Assembly (NCBI RefSeq): GCF_012328925.1
Contig: NZ_JAAXLS010000011.1
Coordinates: 62,001-126,000 of the forward strand
Source: Amycolatopsis acididurans
GTDB taxonomy: Bacteria; Actinomycetota; Actinomycetes; Mycobacteriales; Pseudonocardiaceae
Length of the DNA stretch: 64,000 nucleotides
Direction of reading: 5' to 3'
A model generated the notes under the pieces. It searched no databases and was not told the DNA's origin. It saw only the letters and a program-made list of their open reading frames with translations. The position numbers and the translations under genes are program-made. Below are positions 47,214 to 56,365 of the stretch, piece by piece (position 1 is the stretch's first letter; every line of letters starts with the position of its first letter).

Positions 47214-47798
47214 GTGGGATCACCGTCGACGCCGCGGCCGCTGCGGGCCGACGCCCGCCGCAACTACGAGCGGATCCTGGCCGTCGCCCGCGAGGCCTTC
47301 GCCGAAGACGGGCCGGACACGCCCCTGGACGACATCGCGCGCAGGGCGGGCGTCGGCGCCGGCACCCTCTACCGGCGCTTCCCGAGCCGCGAGGCGCTGA
47401 TCGAGGCCGTCTACCGGGCCGACATCGAGGAACTCAGCGCCGAGGCACACGACCTGGTCGAGAAGCTCCCGCCCGAGGAGGCGCTCGCCGCGTGGCTGCG
47501 CGCACAGGTCGCGTTCGTCACCCGCAAACGCGGCCTCGCGACGACACTGAAAGCCGCGATAGACAAGGACTCGGAGACCTTCACCCTGTGCCGGACGCTG
47601 ATCACCGACGCGGCCGCCGCGGTGCTGAAGCCGGCTCAGGAGGCGGGCAAGGTGCGCGCCGACGTCGAGCCGAGGGATGTACTGCGGATGGGACACGCGA
47701 TCGGGCTCGCGTGCGAGGCCTCGCCGGACGCGGTCGAGCGTCTGCTGGCCGTCATGCTCGACGGGCTGCGGCGGCCGGACGGCGATCAGCGACCGTAG
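47214..47798 (+). CDS. TetR family transcriptional regulator
   Basis: 194-residue repressor. The N-terminal helix-turn-helix is ARRNYERILAVAREAFAEDG, then TPLDDIARRAGVGAGTLYRR and FPSREALIEAVYRADIEELS. The ligand domain follows (VLKPAQEAGKVRADVEPRDV). GTG 47214 lies 4 nt after GTGGAGGGG; the upstream ATG at 47136 would place the operators inside the gene. It likely represses the divergent DHA2 pump. Confidence 0.9.
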   Translation: MGSPSTPRPLRADARRNYERILAVAREAFAEDGPDTPLDDIARRAGVGAGTLYRRFPSREALIEAVYRADIEELSAEAHDLVEKLPPEEALAAWLRAQVAFVTRKRGLATTLKAAIDKDSETFTLCRTLITDAAAAVLKPAQEAGKVRADVEPRDVLRMGHAIGLACEASPDAVERLLAVMLDGLRRPDGDQRP

Positions 47799-48916
47799 GC
47801 CAGCGCCAGCGGAACGAGCTGTTCGGCCGTCGTGAGCGAGCCGTGCTGACCGATGAGCCCGGACTCGATCGGCTCGGCGGTCCGGCGCACCATCCCGAAG
47901 CCGCCCCGGGCGGCGGCGACCACGTCGCCGATGCGCGGGCGCACGGTGTCGCTGACCTTCGGCCCGAACCAGCCCGCCGCGATCGCCTCCTCGCGCGTGG
48001 CCACCCACGCCCGGTCGCCCATCTCGGCCCGCCACGCCGCGAGCACGTCGCCAGTCGCACCGTCCTCGGCGTACACGTGCCGGGCGCGGGCTTCGCCGGC
48101 GAGCGTGCGCACCCCGTCGAGCAGCCCGGGTGTGGCGTCGAGGTCGAGCGTGTCCTCGATGGTGACCATGCCGTGATCGGCCACGACGGCGAGCAGCCGG
48201 CCCGGCGGCAGAGCGTCCACAATGGACTCAACGAGCCGGTCGACCTGGCGCAGCTGCATACGCCACGCGGTCGTGCCCGGCCCGTACAGGTGGCCGACCT
48301 GGTCGAGCTGGCTGTGGTAGGCGTAGCAGAAGCCCGGCGTTTCGGTGAGCACGTCGAGCACGGACGCGGCCAGGTCGCCGAGCGCGTACACCCCGACGTA
48401 ACGCCCGCCGCGCTGTACGGCGCGGGTCAGTGCGGACCTGCGGAACTGCGCCTCCGACACGACGGTCGCCGTGATCCCGGCTTCGGTGGCCCGCTCGAAC
48501 GTCGTCGGCAGCGGCTGGACGTCCTCCGGCCGGGCTCGCTCCCGCAGGTCGGGCCCGCCGGGATGGGCGCACCAGCGCAGCGCGTTGAGCACGCCCGCGC
48601 CGGGCACCTCGAAGGTGTAGCCCGCCATGCCGTGCTCCCCGGAGGCCACGCCGGTGCCGATCGCGGCGAGGCCCGCCACCGTGGTGGCCGGGTAGCCGAC
48701 CTGCAGCGGGGAGCGGGACAGCCCGGCCAGGACCGGGGCGTCGGCGGCGTAGGTGTCGAGCAGTTCCCAGCCGAGCCCGTCGACGAGCAGGACGCACGCG
48801 CCGGCGACGGGCTGGATGCCGAGCGTTTCGGGGAACTCGCGCGCGCCGAGCGCCGCGAGCACGGAGGGGACGACCTGGGCCAGATGCGGGCGGTTCAACG
48901 GCGTTGGCAGATCCAC
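47786..48916 (-). CDS. Alkaline phosphatase superfamily nucleotide pyrophosphatase/phosphodiesterase
   Basis: 376-residue metal-dependent hydrolase. The first metal Asp is in GACVLLVDGLGWELL and the Thr nucleophile in GYPATTVAGLAAIGTGVAS. Further metal ligands are in YAYHSQLDQVGHLYGPGTTA and LAVVADHGMVTIEDTLDLD. The plan is that of NPP-type phosphodiesterases found next to other genes in actinobacteria; the substrate is unknown. GTG 48916; the 3' end overlaps the convergent TetR gene by 13 bp. Confidence 0.88.
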   Translation of the reverse strand: MDLPTPLNRPHLAQVVPSVLAALGAREFPETLGIQPVAGACVLLVDGLGWELLDTYAADAPVLAGLSRSPLQVGYPATTVAGLAAIGTGVASGEHGMAGYTFEVPGAGVLNALRWCAHPGGPDLRERARPEDVQPLPTTFERATEAGITATVVSEAQFRRSALTRAVQRGGRYVGVYALGDLAASVLDVLTETPGFCYAYHSQLDQVGHLYGPGTTAWRMQLRQVDRLVESIVDALPPGRLLAVVADHGMVTIEDTLDLDATPGLLDGVRTLAGEARARHVYAEDGATGDVLAAWRAEMGDRAWVATREEAIAAGWFGPKVSDTVRPRIGDVVAAARGGFGMVRRTAEPIESGLIGQHGSLTTAEQLVPLALAYGR

Positions 48917-48973
48917 GCCCCCAGCTTGGCAGGGACCACACCGGATCCGCGATTCCTGAGCGATAATCGGAAC

Positions 48974-49183
48974 ATGCCGACCTACGCATACCGCTGCCGC
49001 GAGTGCACCGGCACCTTCGAGGTGAACCGGCCGATGAGCGAGTCCAGCACGCCCGCGCCCTGCCCCGAGGGCCACACCGACACGGTCAAGCTGCTCACCA
49101 CCGTCTCGCTCACCGGTTCCGCCTCCGCCCCGATGCCCCAGGGCGGCGGATGCTGCGGCGGCGCCTGCGGCTGCGGGAACTGA
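48974..49183 (+). CDS. FmdB family zinc ribbon protein
   Basis: 69 residues. The N-terminal zinc ribbon MPTYAYRCRECTGTFEVNRP has CxxC, with the second half as PCPEGHTDTVKLLTTV (Cys/His). It ends in a Cys-rich Gly tail GGGCCGGACGCG that could bind another metal. FmdB-type proteins are often of unknown role. GATAAT (48962-48967) lies 6 nt before ATG, a probable leaderless start. Confidence 0.88.
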   Translation: MPTYAYRCRECTGTFEVNRPMSESSTPAPCPEGHTDTVKLLTTVSLTGSASAPMPQGGGCCGGACGCGN

Positions 49184-49184
49184 C

Positions 49185-49208
49185 CCCGGCACCGCAGGCG
49201 AAGCCGGG
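49185..49208. terminator. Weak hairpin between convergent genes
   Basis: CCCGGC (49185-49190) pairs with GCCGGG (49203-49208) over a 12-nt loop between fmdB and the 3-hydroxyacyl-CoA dehydrogenase gene. Confidence 0.35.
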
Positions 49209-49210
49209 CG

Positions 49211-50983
49211 TTACGTGTAGTCCTTGAAGCCCTTGCCGGTCTTGCGGCCCAGCCTGCCCGCGGTGACCAGGTGTTCCAGCAGCGGGGCGGGAGCGAAACC
49301 CTCTTCGCGGAACTCGTTGAACAGGGTCCGTTCGATGGCCAGCGACACGTCCAGTCCGACGACGTCCAGCAGCTCGAACGGGCCCATCGGCAGGCCACAG
49401 CCCACCTTCATGGCGGTGTCGATGTCGTTCGCCTGCGCGTAGTGGGCCTCCAGCATCTTCACCGCGTCGTTGAGGTACGGGAACAGCAACGCGTTGACGA
49501 TGAAACCCGCCCGGTCGCCACAGTGCACGGGGTGCTTGCCCAGCGCCGCGCACAACGAGTGCGCGGTGGCGACGACGTCCGGCGCGGTGGCGATCGTGTG
49601 CACGACCTCGACGAGTTTCATCACCGGCGCGGGGTTGAAGAAGTGCAGGCCCAGCACGTCCGACGGGCGGCCGGTCGCGGCGGCGCATTCGATCACCGGT
49701 AGCGACGAGGTGGTGGTCGCCAGGATCGCGCCCGGCCGGACCACGGCGTCCAGAGCGGCGAAGACCTCCTGTTTGACACCGAGTTCCTCCGCGACGGCCT
49801 CGACCACGAGGTCCACATCGGACAGGTCCGCGAACTCCGTCACCGGGCGCACACGGGCCAGTGCCGAGGCGGCGTCGGCTTCGCTCAACCGTCCCTTCGA
49901 CACCGCCCTGCCCAGCGATTTGCCCACCTTCGCCACCGCGGCCTCGGCCTTCTCCGCGGTCCGGGCACGCAGGACGACCTCGTAACCCTTCTTGGCGAAC
50001 ACCTCCACGATCCCGGTCGCCATCGTGCCCGTGCCGACGACGCCGACCTTGCGGATCTCACGTTCCCCGGCCTCCCCCGCCGGCGACGTGGACGGCACGG
50101 CGTCGACCACCACCGGCGAGTCGGGACCGTCGTAGGTGTAGAAGCCCCGGCCGCTCTTCCGGCCGAGCAGCCCCGCTGTGATCATCTGCTTCAGCAGCGG
50201 TGCCGGAGCATGCAGCCGGTTGCGCGACTGGTGATACATCGAGTCGAGGATCTCGTAGGCGGTGTCCAGCCCGATCAGGTCGAGCAGCGCGAGCGGCCCC
50301 ATCGGGTAACCGCAGCCGAACCGCATCGCCGCGTCGAGGTCCTCGCGGGTGGCGTAGCGCTGCTCGAACATGCGCACCGCGTGGTTGAGGTACCCGAACA
50401 GCAGCGCGTTGGCGATGAACCCGGCACGGTCACCGATCACGACCGGCGTTTTGCCCAGCCGCTCCGCGAAGGCCACGACCTCGGTGATCACGTCGGGTTC
50501 GGTGACGACGGTGCGCACGATCTCGACGAGTTTGAGCACCGGCGCCGGATTGAAGAAATGCATCCCGACGACCTTGCCGGGGCGGGCGGTGTGCACGCCG
50601 ATCTCGGTGACCGACAGCGAGGACGTGTTGGACGCGAACACGGCCTCCGGCTTGACGATCTTGTCCAGCTGCGCGAAGACCTCGGCCTTCAGCTCGAGGC
50701 TTTCCGGCACCGCCTCGATGACGAGATCGACTTCGGCGAGATCGGAGAGCGCGGTCGTGTACGTGACGCGCCCGAGCAGTTCGGCACGTCCCTCCGCGTC
50801 GAGTTTGCCTCCGGAAAGCGCCCGTTCGGTGGAACGTTCGAGGTGCTCGCGACCGCGTGCGACGCCCGCCGCGTCCAGTTCGACGCCCACCACGCGCAGG
50901 CCGCTGCGCGCCAGGACTTCGGCGATGCCGGAGCCCATCGTGCCGAGCCCGACCACTCCCACACTCACGATGCCACGTGTCAT
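49211..50983 (-). CDS. Tandem-duplicated 3-hydroxyacyl-CoA dehydrogenase
   Basis: 590-residue beta-oxidation enzyme made of two complete 3HCDH modules. Module 1 has VGVVGLGTMGSGIAEVLARS (NAD loop) and MHFFNPAPVLKLVEIV; module 2, from about residue 312, has VGVVGTGTMATGIVEVFAKK and LHFFNPAPVMKLVEVVH. Each ends in a helical domain (GYPMGPLALLDLIGLD; GLPMGPFELLDVVGLD). The catalytic Ser/His/Asn set looks present in both. The normal FadB2-type enzyme is half this size and works as a dimer, so this may be a covalent dimer. GGAGGG precedes ATG 50983. Confidence 0.92.
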   Translation of the reverse strand: MTRGIVSVGVVGLGTMGSGIAEVLARSGLRVVGVELDAAGVARGREHLERSTERALSGGKLDAEGRAELLGRVTYTTALSDLAEVDLVIEAVPESLELKAEVFAQLDKIVKPEAVFASNTSSLSVTEIGVHTARPGKVVGMHFFNPAPVLKLVEIVRTVVTEPDVITEVVAFAERLGKTPVVIGDRAGFIANALLFGYLNHAVRMFEQRYATREDLDAAMRFGCGYPMGPLALLDLIGLDTAYEILDSMYHQSRNRLHAPAPLLKQMITAGLLGRKSGRGFYTYDGPDSPVVVDAVPSTSPAGEAGEREIRKVGVVGTGTMATGIVEVFAKKGYEVVLRARTAEKAEAAVAKVGKSLGRAVSKGRLSEADAASALARVRPVTEFADLSDVDLVVEAVAEELGVKQEVFAALDAVVRPGAILATTTSSLPVIECAAATGRPSDVLGLHFFNPAPVMKLVEVVHTIATAPDVVATAHSLCAALGKHPVHCGDRAGFIVNALLFPYLNDAVKMLEAHYAQANDIDTAMKVGCGLPMGPFELLDVVGLDVSLAIERTLFNEFREEGFAPAPLLEHLVTAGRLGRKTGKGFKDYT

Positions 50984-51088
50984 GACCCGGCCCTCCGTTG
51001 GGTTACCCGGCGGTAATGTCCATAGATGGTGACATGCCGGAGGGCCGAGGGCACGACGGAATCGAGTCAGTGCGAATCGGGGACGGCG

Positions 51089-51760
51089 TTACTCGTCGAA
51101 ATTCCGCTCGACCAGGTCCGTGACCTTCCGCAGCGCCTGCGCCGCCTGCGCACCCCGGGCCCGCACCTCGATCCGGTCGCCCTTGCGCGCGCCGAGCGAC
51201 ATCAGGGCGAGCACGCTGTGCGCGTCGGCCTCCTGCTCGCCGAGTGCCACGCTGACGTCGGCGTCGAACCCGGCGAGGCTGCGGGCGAGCAGCGCGGCCG
51301 GCCGCGCGTGCAGTCCGACGTCGTTGCTCAGCACCAGTTCCACGCTGTCGGCACCCTCGCCGACCGAGGGCTCCTCCCCCAGATCCGGCGCTCCCGCGGA
51401 GGCGGCCGCCGCGACGACCGCGGCCCGGTCCGCCCCGCCCTGCGCGGCCACGGCCGCGGCGACCGCGCCCTCGACGAACGGCGCGTCCGCGACCACCGCA
51501 GCCTCGGGATCGGCCAGGGATTCCACGGCGAGTTCGGCGGTCATCCGTGCGCTGCCGAGGTCGTAGAGCAGCACCACGCCCTGGCCGGATTCGGCGCGCT
51601 GGACGGCCGCGACCACCGAGTCGTAGTCGGTGCCGATGCCACCCTCGGCGAGCCCGCCCGCCGGAACGATCCGCACGTCCGGCGCCATCTGCTCGGCCAC
51701 TTCGGCGAGCCCCTGCGCGAGCTTCGCGCTGTGCGACACCAGGACGAGGCCGACACTCAT
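51089..51760 (-). CDS. dhaM: Dihydroxyacetone kinase phosphotransfer subunit DhaM (EIIA-HPr fusion)
   Basis: 223 residues. An N-terminal mannose-type EIIA domain has the phosphohistidine His10 in MSVGLVLVSHSAKLAQGLAE. A C-terminal HPr domain has His151 in LVLSNDVGLHARPAALLARS. The E. coli protein also has a truncated enzyme I domain, which is absent here. It passes phosphate from PEP to the ADP held by DhaL. The start overlaps the dhaL stop (ATGA, 51757-51760). Confidence 0.93.
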   Translation of the reverse strand: MSVGLVLVSHSAKLAQGLAEVAEQMAPDVRIVPAGGLAEGGIGTDYDSVVAAVQRAESGQGVVLLYDLGSARMTAELAVESLADPEAAVVADAPFVEGAVAAAVAAQGGADRAAVVAAAASAGAPDLGEEPSVGEGADSVELVLSNDVGLHARPAALLARSLAGFDADVSVALGEQEADAHSVLALMSLGARKGDRIEVRARGAQAAQALRKVTDLVERNFDE

Positions 51761-52380
51761 CGGGCGGCCTCCGCGAGCGCGCGCAGGATCAACGCCGTGG
51801 AACGGGCCCCTGGATCCATGTGCCCGGCACTGCGCTCGCCGAGATAGGACGCCCTGCCCTTGCGCGCCACCAGGTCCACAGTGGACTCCGCGCCGCTCGC
51901 GGCCGCGTCGGCGGCCGCGGTCAGGACCGCCGCGATGTCGGCGCCTTCGGTCTCGGCCGCCTTCTCCGCCGCCGCGACCGCGGGAAGCAGCGCGTCCACC
52001 ATGGTCTTGTCCTGTTCGACGGCCTTCCCGCGCGCCTGCACGCCTTCCAGTGCCGCCTTGAGCGCGGCGACCACGTCCGGCACCTCGGCGGCGCCGATCT
52101 TCGCGGACGCACGCAGGAATCCCGTACCGTACAAGGGACCTGCCGCGCCGCCGACCTTCGAGATCAGCGTGGTCGCGGCGAGCTTCAGCACGGCGGCGGG
52201 CTCCGCGGGCACCTGTGAGTCCAAACTGGACACCACAGCGGTGAAGCCGCGCTTCATGTTCTCGCCGTGGTCGGCGTCGCCGATGGCCCGGTCCAGCTCG
52301 ACCAGTTCGTCGCGGTGCTCGCTGATCACGTCCGCCACGGCACGCAGCGCCTCCGCGACCCCGTTCGCGGTGCAGCCCAT
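51757..52380 (-). CDS. dhaL: Dihydroxyacetone kinase subunit DhaL (ADP-binding)
   Basis: 207-residue helical subunit holding ADP/Mg. The magnesium-binding aspartates lie in LVELDRAIGDADHGENMKRG. Further signatures are GGAAGPLYGTGFLRASAKI and SAGHMDPGARSTALILRALA. It starts 3 bp after dhaK. The DhaL-bound nucleotide is rephosphorylated by DhaM and donates to dihydroxyacetone on DhaK. Confidence 0.94.
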   Translation of the reverse strand: MGCTANGVAEALRAVADVISEHRDELVELDRAIGDADHGENMKRGFTAVVSSLDSQVPAEPAAVLKLAATTLISKVGGAAGPLYGTGFLRASAKIGAAEVPDVVAALKAALEGVQARGKAVEQDKTMVDALLPAVAAAEKAAETEGADIAAVLTAAADAAASGAESTVDLVARKGRASYLGERSAGHMDPGARSTALILRALAEAAR

Positions 52381-52383
52381 GGT

Positions 52384-53385
52384 TCAGACCCTCCAGCGCA
52401 GTGCCGCGGTGTTGACCGGCGCGTCCCACAGCTCGGTCAGCTCGTCGTCCAGTTTCAGCAAGGTGATGCTGATGCCCTGCATCTCCAGGCTCGTGATGTA
52501 CGGGCCCACCAGCCTGCGCTCGACCGTGATCCCGCGCTCGGCGAGCAGCCGCTCGGCGATGCCGTGTGCGAGATACAGCTCGATCTGCGGGGTGCCGCCC
52601 ATAGAGTTCGTGAACAGCAGCACCCGGTCCCCGCTGGTGAACGGCAGATCCTCGGTCACCGCGCCGATCATCCGCGCTACGAGCGCGTCGGCGGGTTCGG
52701 CCGGGATCCGCTCACGCCCGGGTTCGCCGTGGATGCCGATGCCGAACTCGATCTCGTCGTCGGCCAGCTCGAAACTCGGCGATCCGACGTGCGGCACGGT
52801 GGGCGCGGTGAGCGCGACACCGATCGAGCGCACCTGCCCGATCACCTTGCGCGCCAGTGCTTCCACCGCGTCGAGCGAGTCGCCACGCTCGGCGGCCGCA
52901 CCGGTGATCTTCTCCAGCAGCACCGTGCCACCGACGCCGCGACGGCCGGCGGTGAACGTCGAGTCGGCGACCGCGACGTCGTCGTCGATCACGACGCTGC
53001 GCACGTCGAGCCCGTCGGCGGCGGCCAGCTCACCGGCGGTCTCGAAGTTGAGCACGTCGCCGGTGTAGTTCTTGACGATCAGCAACGCACCCGCGTCGCC
53101 GGTGGTCGCCTTGACCGCGGCCTCGACGGCATCGGGGGTCGGTGACGTGAACACCGCGCCCGGAACGGCCGCGTCGAGCATCCCGGCGCCGACGAATCCG
53201 CCGTGCAGCGGCTCGTGCCCGGATCCACCGCCGGAGACGACGGCGACCTTTCCGGCGACGGGCGCGTCCGCGCGGATGACGACGTGCGGGTCGTACTCGA
53301 CGCGCACCAGATCGGCGTGCGCCGCGGCCAGCCCCCGCAGGGACTCGGTGACCACGTCAGCCGGATCATTGATGATCTTCTTCAT
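52384..53385 (-). CDS. dhaK: Dihydroxyacetone kinase subunit DhaK
   Basis: 333-residue subunit that binds dihydroxyacetone covalently through a hemiaminal with His219 (EFGIGIHGEPGRERI). The active site also includes VVSGGGSGHEPLHGGFVGAG and LLIVKNYTGDVLNFETAGEL. First gene of dhaK-dhaL-dhaM, the PTS-type dihydroxyacetone kinase that feeds glycolysis. A ribosome site (AAAGGCGGG) lies before ATG 53385. A dedicated transporter or glycerol dehydrogenase is not adjacent. Confidence 0.95.
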   Translation of the reverse strand: MKKIINDPADVVTESLRGLAAAHADLVRVEYDPHVVIRADAPVAGKVAVVSGGGSGHEPLHGGFVGAGMLDAAVPGAVFTSPTPDAVEAAVKATTGDAGALLIVKNYTGDVLNFETAGELAAADGLDVRSVVIDDDVAVADSTFTAGRRGVGGTVLLEKITGAAAERGDSLDAVEALARKVIGQVRSIGVALTAPTVPHVGSPSFELADDEIEFGIGIHGEPGRERIPAEPADALVARMIGAVTEDLPFTSGDRVLLFTNSMGGTPQIELYLAHGIAERLLAERGITVERRLVGPYITSLEMQGISITLLKLDDELTELWDAPVNTAALRWRV

Positions 53386-53401
53386 TCGGCCCGCCTTTCC
53401 A

Positions 53402-54349
53402 CTACGCGCGCGGCAGCTTCGGTAGCAACGACTTCACCACGGTTTGCGTCTTGCCGCACGCGTCGTCGTTGCCGGCATCGTCGTGATAGTTGTTGTACTG
53501 GAAGGAGACGACCTCGCCCCGACCGTCCCGGGCCGGCAGGTGCAGCCATGTGATGGTGCACCGTTTGCCCGCGTTGGTCTCCAGCTTCTGATACCCCGTC
53601 AGCCCGCCACCGAGATCGATCTGATCGCCGTCTTGAGTGGACGGTGCCAAGGCCGTGTCGTACTCCAGATATCCGGAAGCCAGGCCGCCGGACCAGGAAC
53701 ATCCGTGCAGCCCGTACACCGACTTCTTCGAGCCGCGGCCCAGCGCGCCGGTGATCGTCGAGTCCTCGACGACGGTACAGAAATCGACCGCGACCAGCGA
53801 CCCCGCCGGCTGCGCGACCCTCGGCGGGTTGGTGTGCAGGCGCTGCAGCACCTCCTGCAGCGCGGTCCGGCCCGCGCCGCAGGCGTCACCGCCCGGGTAG
53901 TTCACGTGCACGGTCATCGCGAGACTGTCGCTCTTGTCGGTGATCGCGGCGGCGTCACAGCCGCCGTTGTCGTCGTTGACCTCCAGCGGAAGACCCTCGA
54001 TCGTGCCGGTGACCTGGGCGTTGATCGCGAGGTCCGCGAGCTGCAGGTCGAGCGAGATCTTCTTGCCGCCCGCGTCGACGACGTCGACGCCGCATTCGCC
54101 GAGTTTGAACACGTCCGCGCTGTGCGGATCGACCTTGCCCAGCCCGGCCAGGGTGTTCGCGTCGAGCAGGGCGCAGGTGTCGATCGTGCGCAGGTTGGCC
54201 ACCGACACCGCTTCGTCGTTCACCGGGCCGGCCGCCGGCGACGCGGAGATCGTCGTGCGGGGAAAGTTCTGCTTGGCGAGGTCTGGACCGCACGCCGCCG
54301 TGAGCGCAACGGCGAGGCCGATCACGGCGACACGAGCAGGAGAAGGCAC
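53402..54349 (-). CDS. Lipoprotein with two DUF3558-like halves
   Basis: 315-residue exported lipoprotein. The signal peptide PSPARVAVIGLAVALTAAC ends in the lipobox TAAC. The mature protein has two similar halves, each with an LLD/VVED-type start and a C-(S/G)-W-like turn (TIDTCALLDANTLAGLG and FKLGECGVDVVDAG; VDFCTVVEDSTITGALG and GLHGCSWSGG). Eight or more Cys suggest disulfides. This resembles DUF3558 of actinobacteria. GTG 54349 is 6 nt after TACCGT (54361-54356). It lies 16 bp before dhaK. Confidence 0.75.
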   Translation of the reverse strand: MPSPARVAVIGLAVALTAACGPDLAKQNFPRTTISASPAAGPVNDEAVSVANLRTIDTCALLDANTLAGLGKVDPHSADVFKLGECGVDVVDAGGKKISLDLQLADLAINAQVTGTIEGLPLEVNDDNGGCDAAAITDKSDSLAMTVHVNYPGGDACGAGRTALQEVLQRLHTNPPRVAQPAGSLVAVDFCTVVEDSTITGALGRGSKKSVYGLHGCSWSGGLASGYLEYDTALAPSTQDGDQIDLGGGLTGYQKLETNAGKRCTITWLHLPARDGRGEVVSFQYNNYHDDAGNDDACGKTQTVVKSLLPKLPRA

Positions 54350-54395
54350 GCCTGCACGGTAGCCGGACCGGCCTCGCCGTATGAGCTGAACCTGG

Positions 54396-54656
54396 CTATT
54401 CGCTCGCGGGGGGCTCGTCGGGCACCCGGATCGGGCGAACGAGCGCCCACAGCACGAACAGTGCCGTGAACACCAGCATTCCGATACCCGCCCACAGGTT
54501 GATGTTGACGCCGCCGGCCCGGTCGATCTCGGCCTTCGGGGTGACGGCCGCGCCCATGATGGTGAGCACGAGACCGTAGACGCCGGTGAGCAGAGCGATG
54601 ATGTAGCGGATATCGAACGCGCCCGCCTTGTGCGTGCGAGTGGATTCGCTTGCCAT
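54396..54656 (-). CDS. Two-helix membrane protein paired with SSS symporter
   Basis: 86 residues with two transmembrane helices (IRYIIALLTGVYGLVLTIMG and NINLWAGIGMLVFTALFVLW) and short polar ends. GGAGA precedes ATG 54656. It lies 8 bp after the SSS symporter and is surely co-transcribed. Such small proteins accompany some SSS carriers in actinobacteria; a structural or regulatory subunit role is inferred. Confidence 0.8.
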   Translation of the reverse strand: MASESTRTHKAGAFDIRYIIALLTGVYGLVLTIMGAAVTPKAEIDRAGGVNINLWAGIGMLVFTALFVLWALVRPIRVPDEPPASE

Positions 54657-54664
54657 GACGTCTC

Positions 54665-56365
54665 CTAGAAGGCGATGTTCAGCAGGATGGTGATGATCAG
54701 TGCGATACCGGCGAGCAGACCGGGCCTGCGGTACCAGCCGGCGTCTTCACCGATCGTCGAGGCCTTCAGCGACTCGCGCGGGGTGAGCGAGTAGACCAGA
54801 CCCACCAGCTCCTCCTTCGGCTTCGGCTTGGTCGCGTAGGTGACCAGGACGCTGACCACGATGTCGACCACGAAGGCCGCGATCGCCGCGACGAAGCTGG
54901 CACCCTGACCGGGCAGGCTGATCACGCCACCCTTGTTGAGCCCGAACACCGTGATCGCCGACGCGGTACCGAGCACCAGGCCCGACCAGCCGGCGTGCGG
55001 CGTCATCCGCTTCCAGAACATGCCGAGGATGAACGTGGCGAACAGCGGCGCGTTGAAGAAGGAGAACAGCGTCTGCAGGTAGTCCATCAGGTTCGAGTAC
55101 GTCGAAGCGATGAACGCGGTGCCGATCGCGAGGATGGTGGCGATCGCCGTGACCACCCTGCCCAGGCCGAGGTAGTAGCCGTCCGGCTCGTCCTTCTTGA
55201 CGTAGGCCTGCCAGATGTCGTACGTGAACACGGTGTTGAAGGCGGACAGGTTCGCCGCCATACCGGCCATGAACGAGGCGAGCAGGCCCGCGATCGCGAT
55301 GCCGAGCATGCCGTTGGGCAGCAGGTCGCGCATGAGCAGCAGGAGCGCGTCGTTGAACGTCGCACCGCTGGGCGCGCCGTTGCCCGCCATGAGCGCTTCC
55401 TTGTTCTGGCCCATCAGCTCGGTGACGGTGACCGCGGCGATCATGCCGGGGATGATCACGATGAAGGGCACGAACATCTTCGGGAACGCGCCGATGATCG
55501 GGGTGCGCTGCGCGGCCGACATGCTCTTGGACGCCATCGCGCGCTGGACCTCCACGAAGTTGGTGGTCCAGTAACCGAAGGAGAGCACGAAGCCGAGGCC
55601 GAAGACCAGGCCGAGCACCGACAGGAAGTTGCTGCCGAAGCCGGTGAGCTGGTTACCCGGCCAGGAGTGCAGCTGCTCGGCGCCGCCGGGGCCGCCGCTG
55701 ATCTTGTCGACCAGGCCCTGCCAGCCGCCGACCTTGTACAGCCCGACGATCGTGAGCGGCAGCAGCGCGGCGACGATGACGAAGAACTGCAGCACCTCGT
55801 TGTAGATCGCCGCGGACAGGCCACCGAGCGCGGTGTAGGTCAGCACGATCACGGCCGCGACGATGATCGAGACCCACAGCGGCCAGCCCAGCAGCAGGTT
55901 CACCACGTTGGCCAGCAGGTACAGGTTCGCGCCCGCGATGAGGATCTGCGCCAGCGCGAAGCTGAGGCCGTTGACCAGGTGGGCGGGTTTGCCGAAGCGG
56001 CGGAGCATGAACTCCGGGACGCTGCGGACCTTGGAGCCGTAGTAGAACGGCATCATCACGACGCCGAGGAACAGCATCGCGGGGATCGCGCCGATCCAGA
56101 AGTAGTGCGCGGTCGGCAGGCCGTACTGGGCGCCGTTGGCGGACATACCCATGACCTCGACCGCGCCGAGGTTCGCCGAGATGAAGGCCAGACCGGTCAC
56201 CCACGCGGGAAGCGAGCGGCCGGAGAGGAAGAAGTCGAGACTGGTCGACACCTGCCTTCTGGCGAGATAGCCGATGCCGAGCACCAGCACGAAGTAGAAC
56301 GCGAGCAACACGTAGTCGATCGCATTCGCATCAAGTCGCAGGTTCGCTGCGGCTAGGACATGCAC
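54665..56365 (-). CDS. Sodium:solute symporter (SSS family)
   Basis: 566-residue carrier with 13-14 helices. Family regions are AIDYVLLAFYFVLVLGIGYL, RRQVSTSLDFFLSGRSLPAW, GLAFISANLGAVEVMGMSAN, FGYWTTNFVEVQRAMASKSM and IAGLLASFMAGMAANLSAFN (sodium site). The layout is closest to the SGLT/vSGLT branch, suggesting a sugar, inositol or similar neutral solute; specificity is unproven. GTG 56365 is preferred with GGAGG 7 nt upstream; ATG 56392 is an alternative. Confidence 0.9.
   Translation of the reverse strand: MHVLAAANLRLDANAIDYVLLAFYFVLVLGIGYLARRQVSTSLDFFLSGRSLPAWVTGLAFISANLGAVEVMGMSANGAQYGLPTAHYFWIGAIPAMLFLGVVMMPFYYGSKVRSVPEFMLRRFGKPAHLVNGLSFALAQILIAGANLYLLANVVNLLLGWPLWVSIIVAAVIVLTYTALGGLSAAIYNEVLQFFVIVAALLPLTIVGLYKVGGWQGLVDKISGGPGGAEQLHSWPGNQLTGFGSNFLSVLGLVFGLGFVLSFGYWTTNFVEVQRAMASKSMSAAQRTPIIGAFPKMFVPFIVIIPGMIAAVTVTELMGQNKEALMAGNGAPSGATFNDALLLLMRDLLPNGMLGIAIAGLLASFMAGMAANLSAFNTVFTYDIWQAYVKKDEPDGYYLGLGRVVTAIATILAIGTAFIASTYSNLMDYLQTLFSFFNAPLFATFILGMFWKRMTPHAGWSGLVLGTASAITVFGLNKGGVISLPGQGASFVAAIAAFVVDIVVSVLVTYATKPKPKEELVGLVYSLTPRESLKASTIGEDAGWYRRPGLLAGIALIITILLNIAF

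Noticed and set aside
51002..51016. Small palindrome TTACC-GGTAA upstream of the 3-hydroxyacyl-CoA dehydrogenase
   Set aside because: Five-bp arms are too short to separate from chance.
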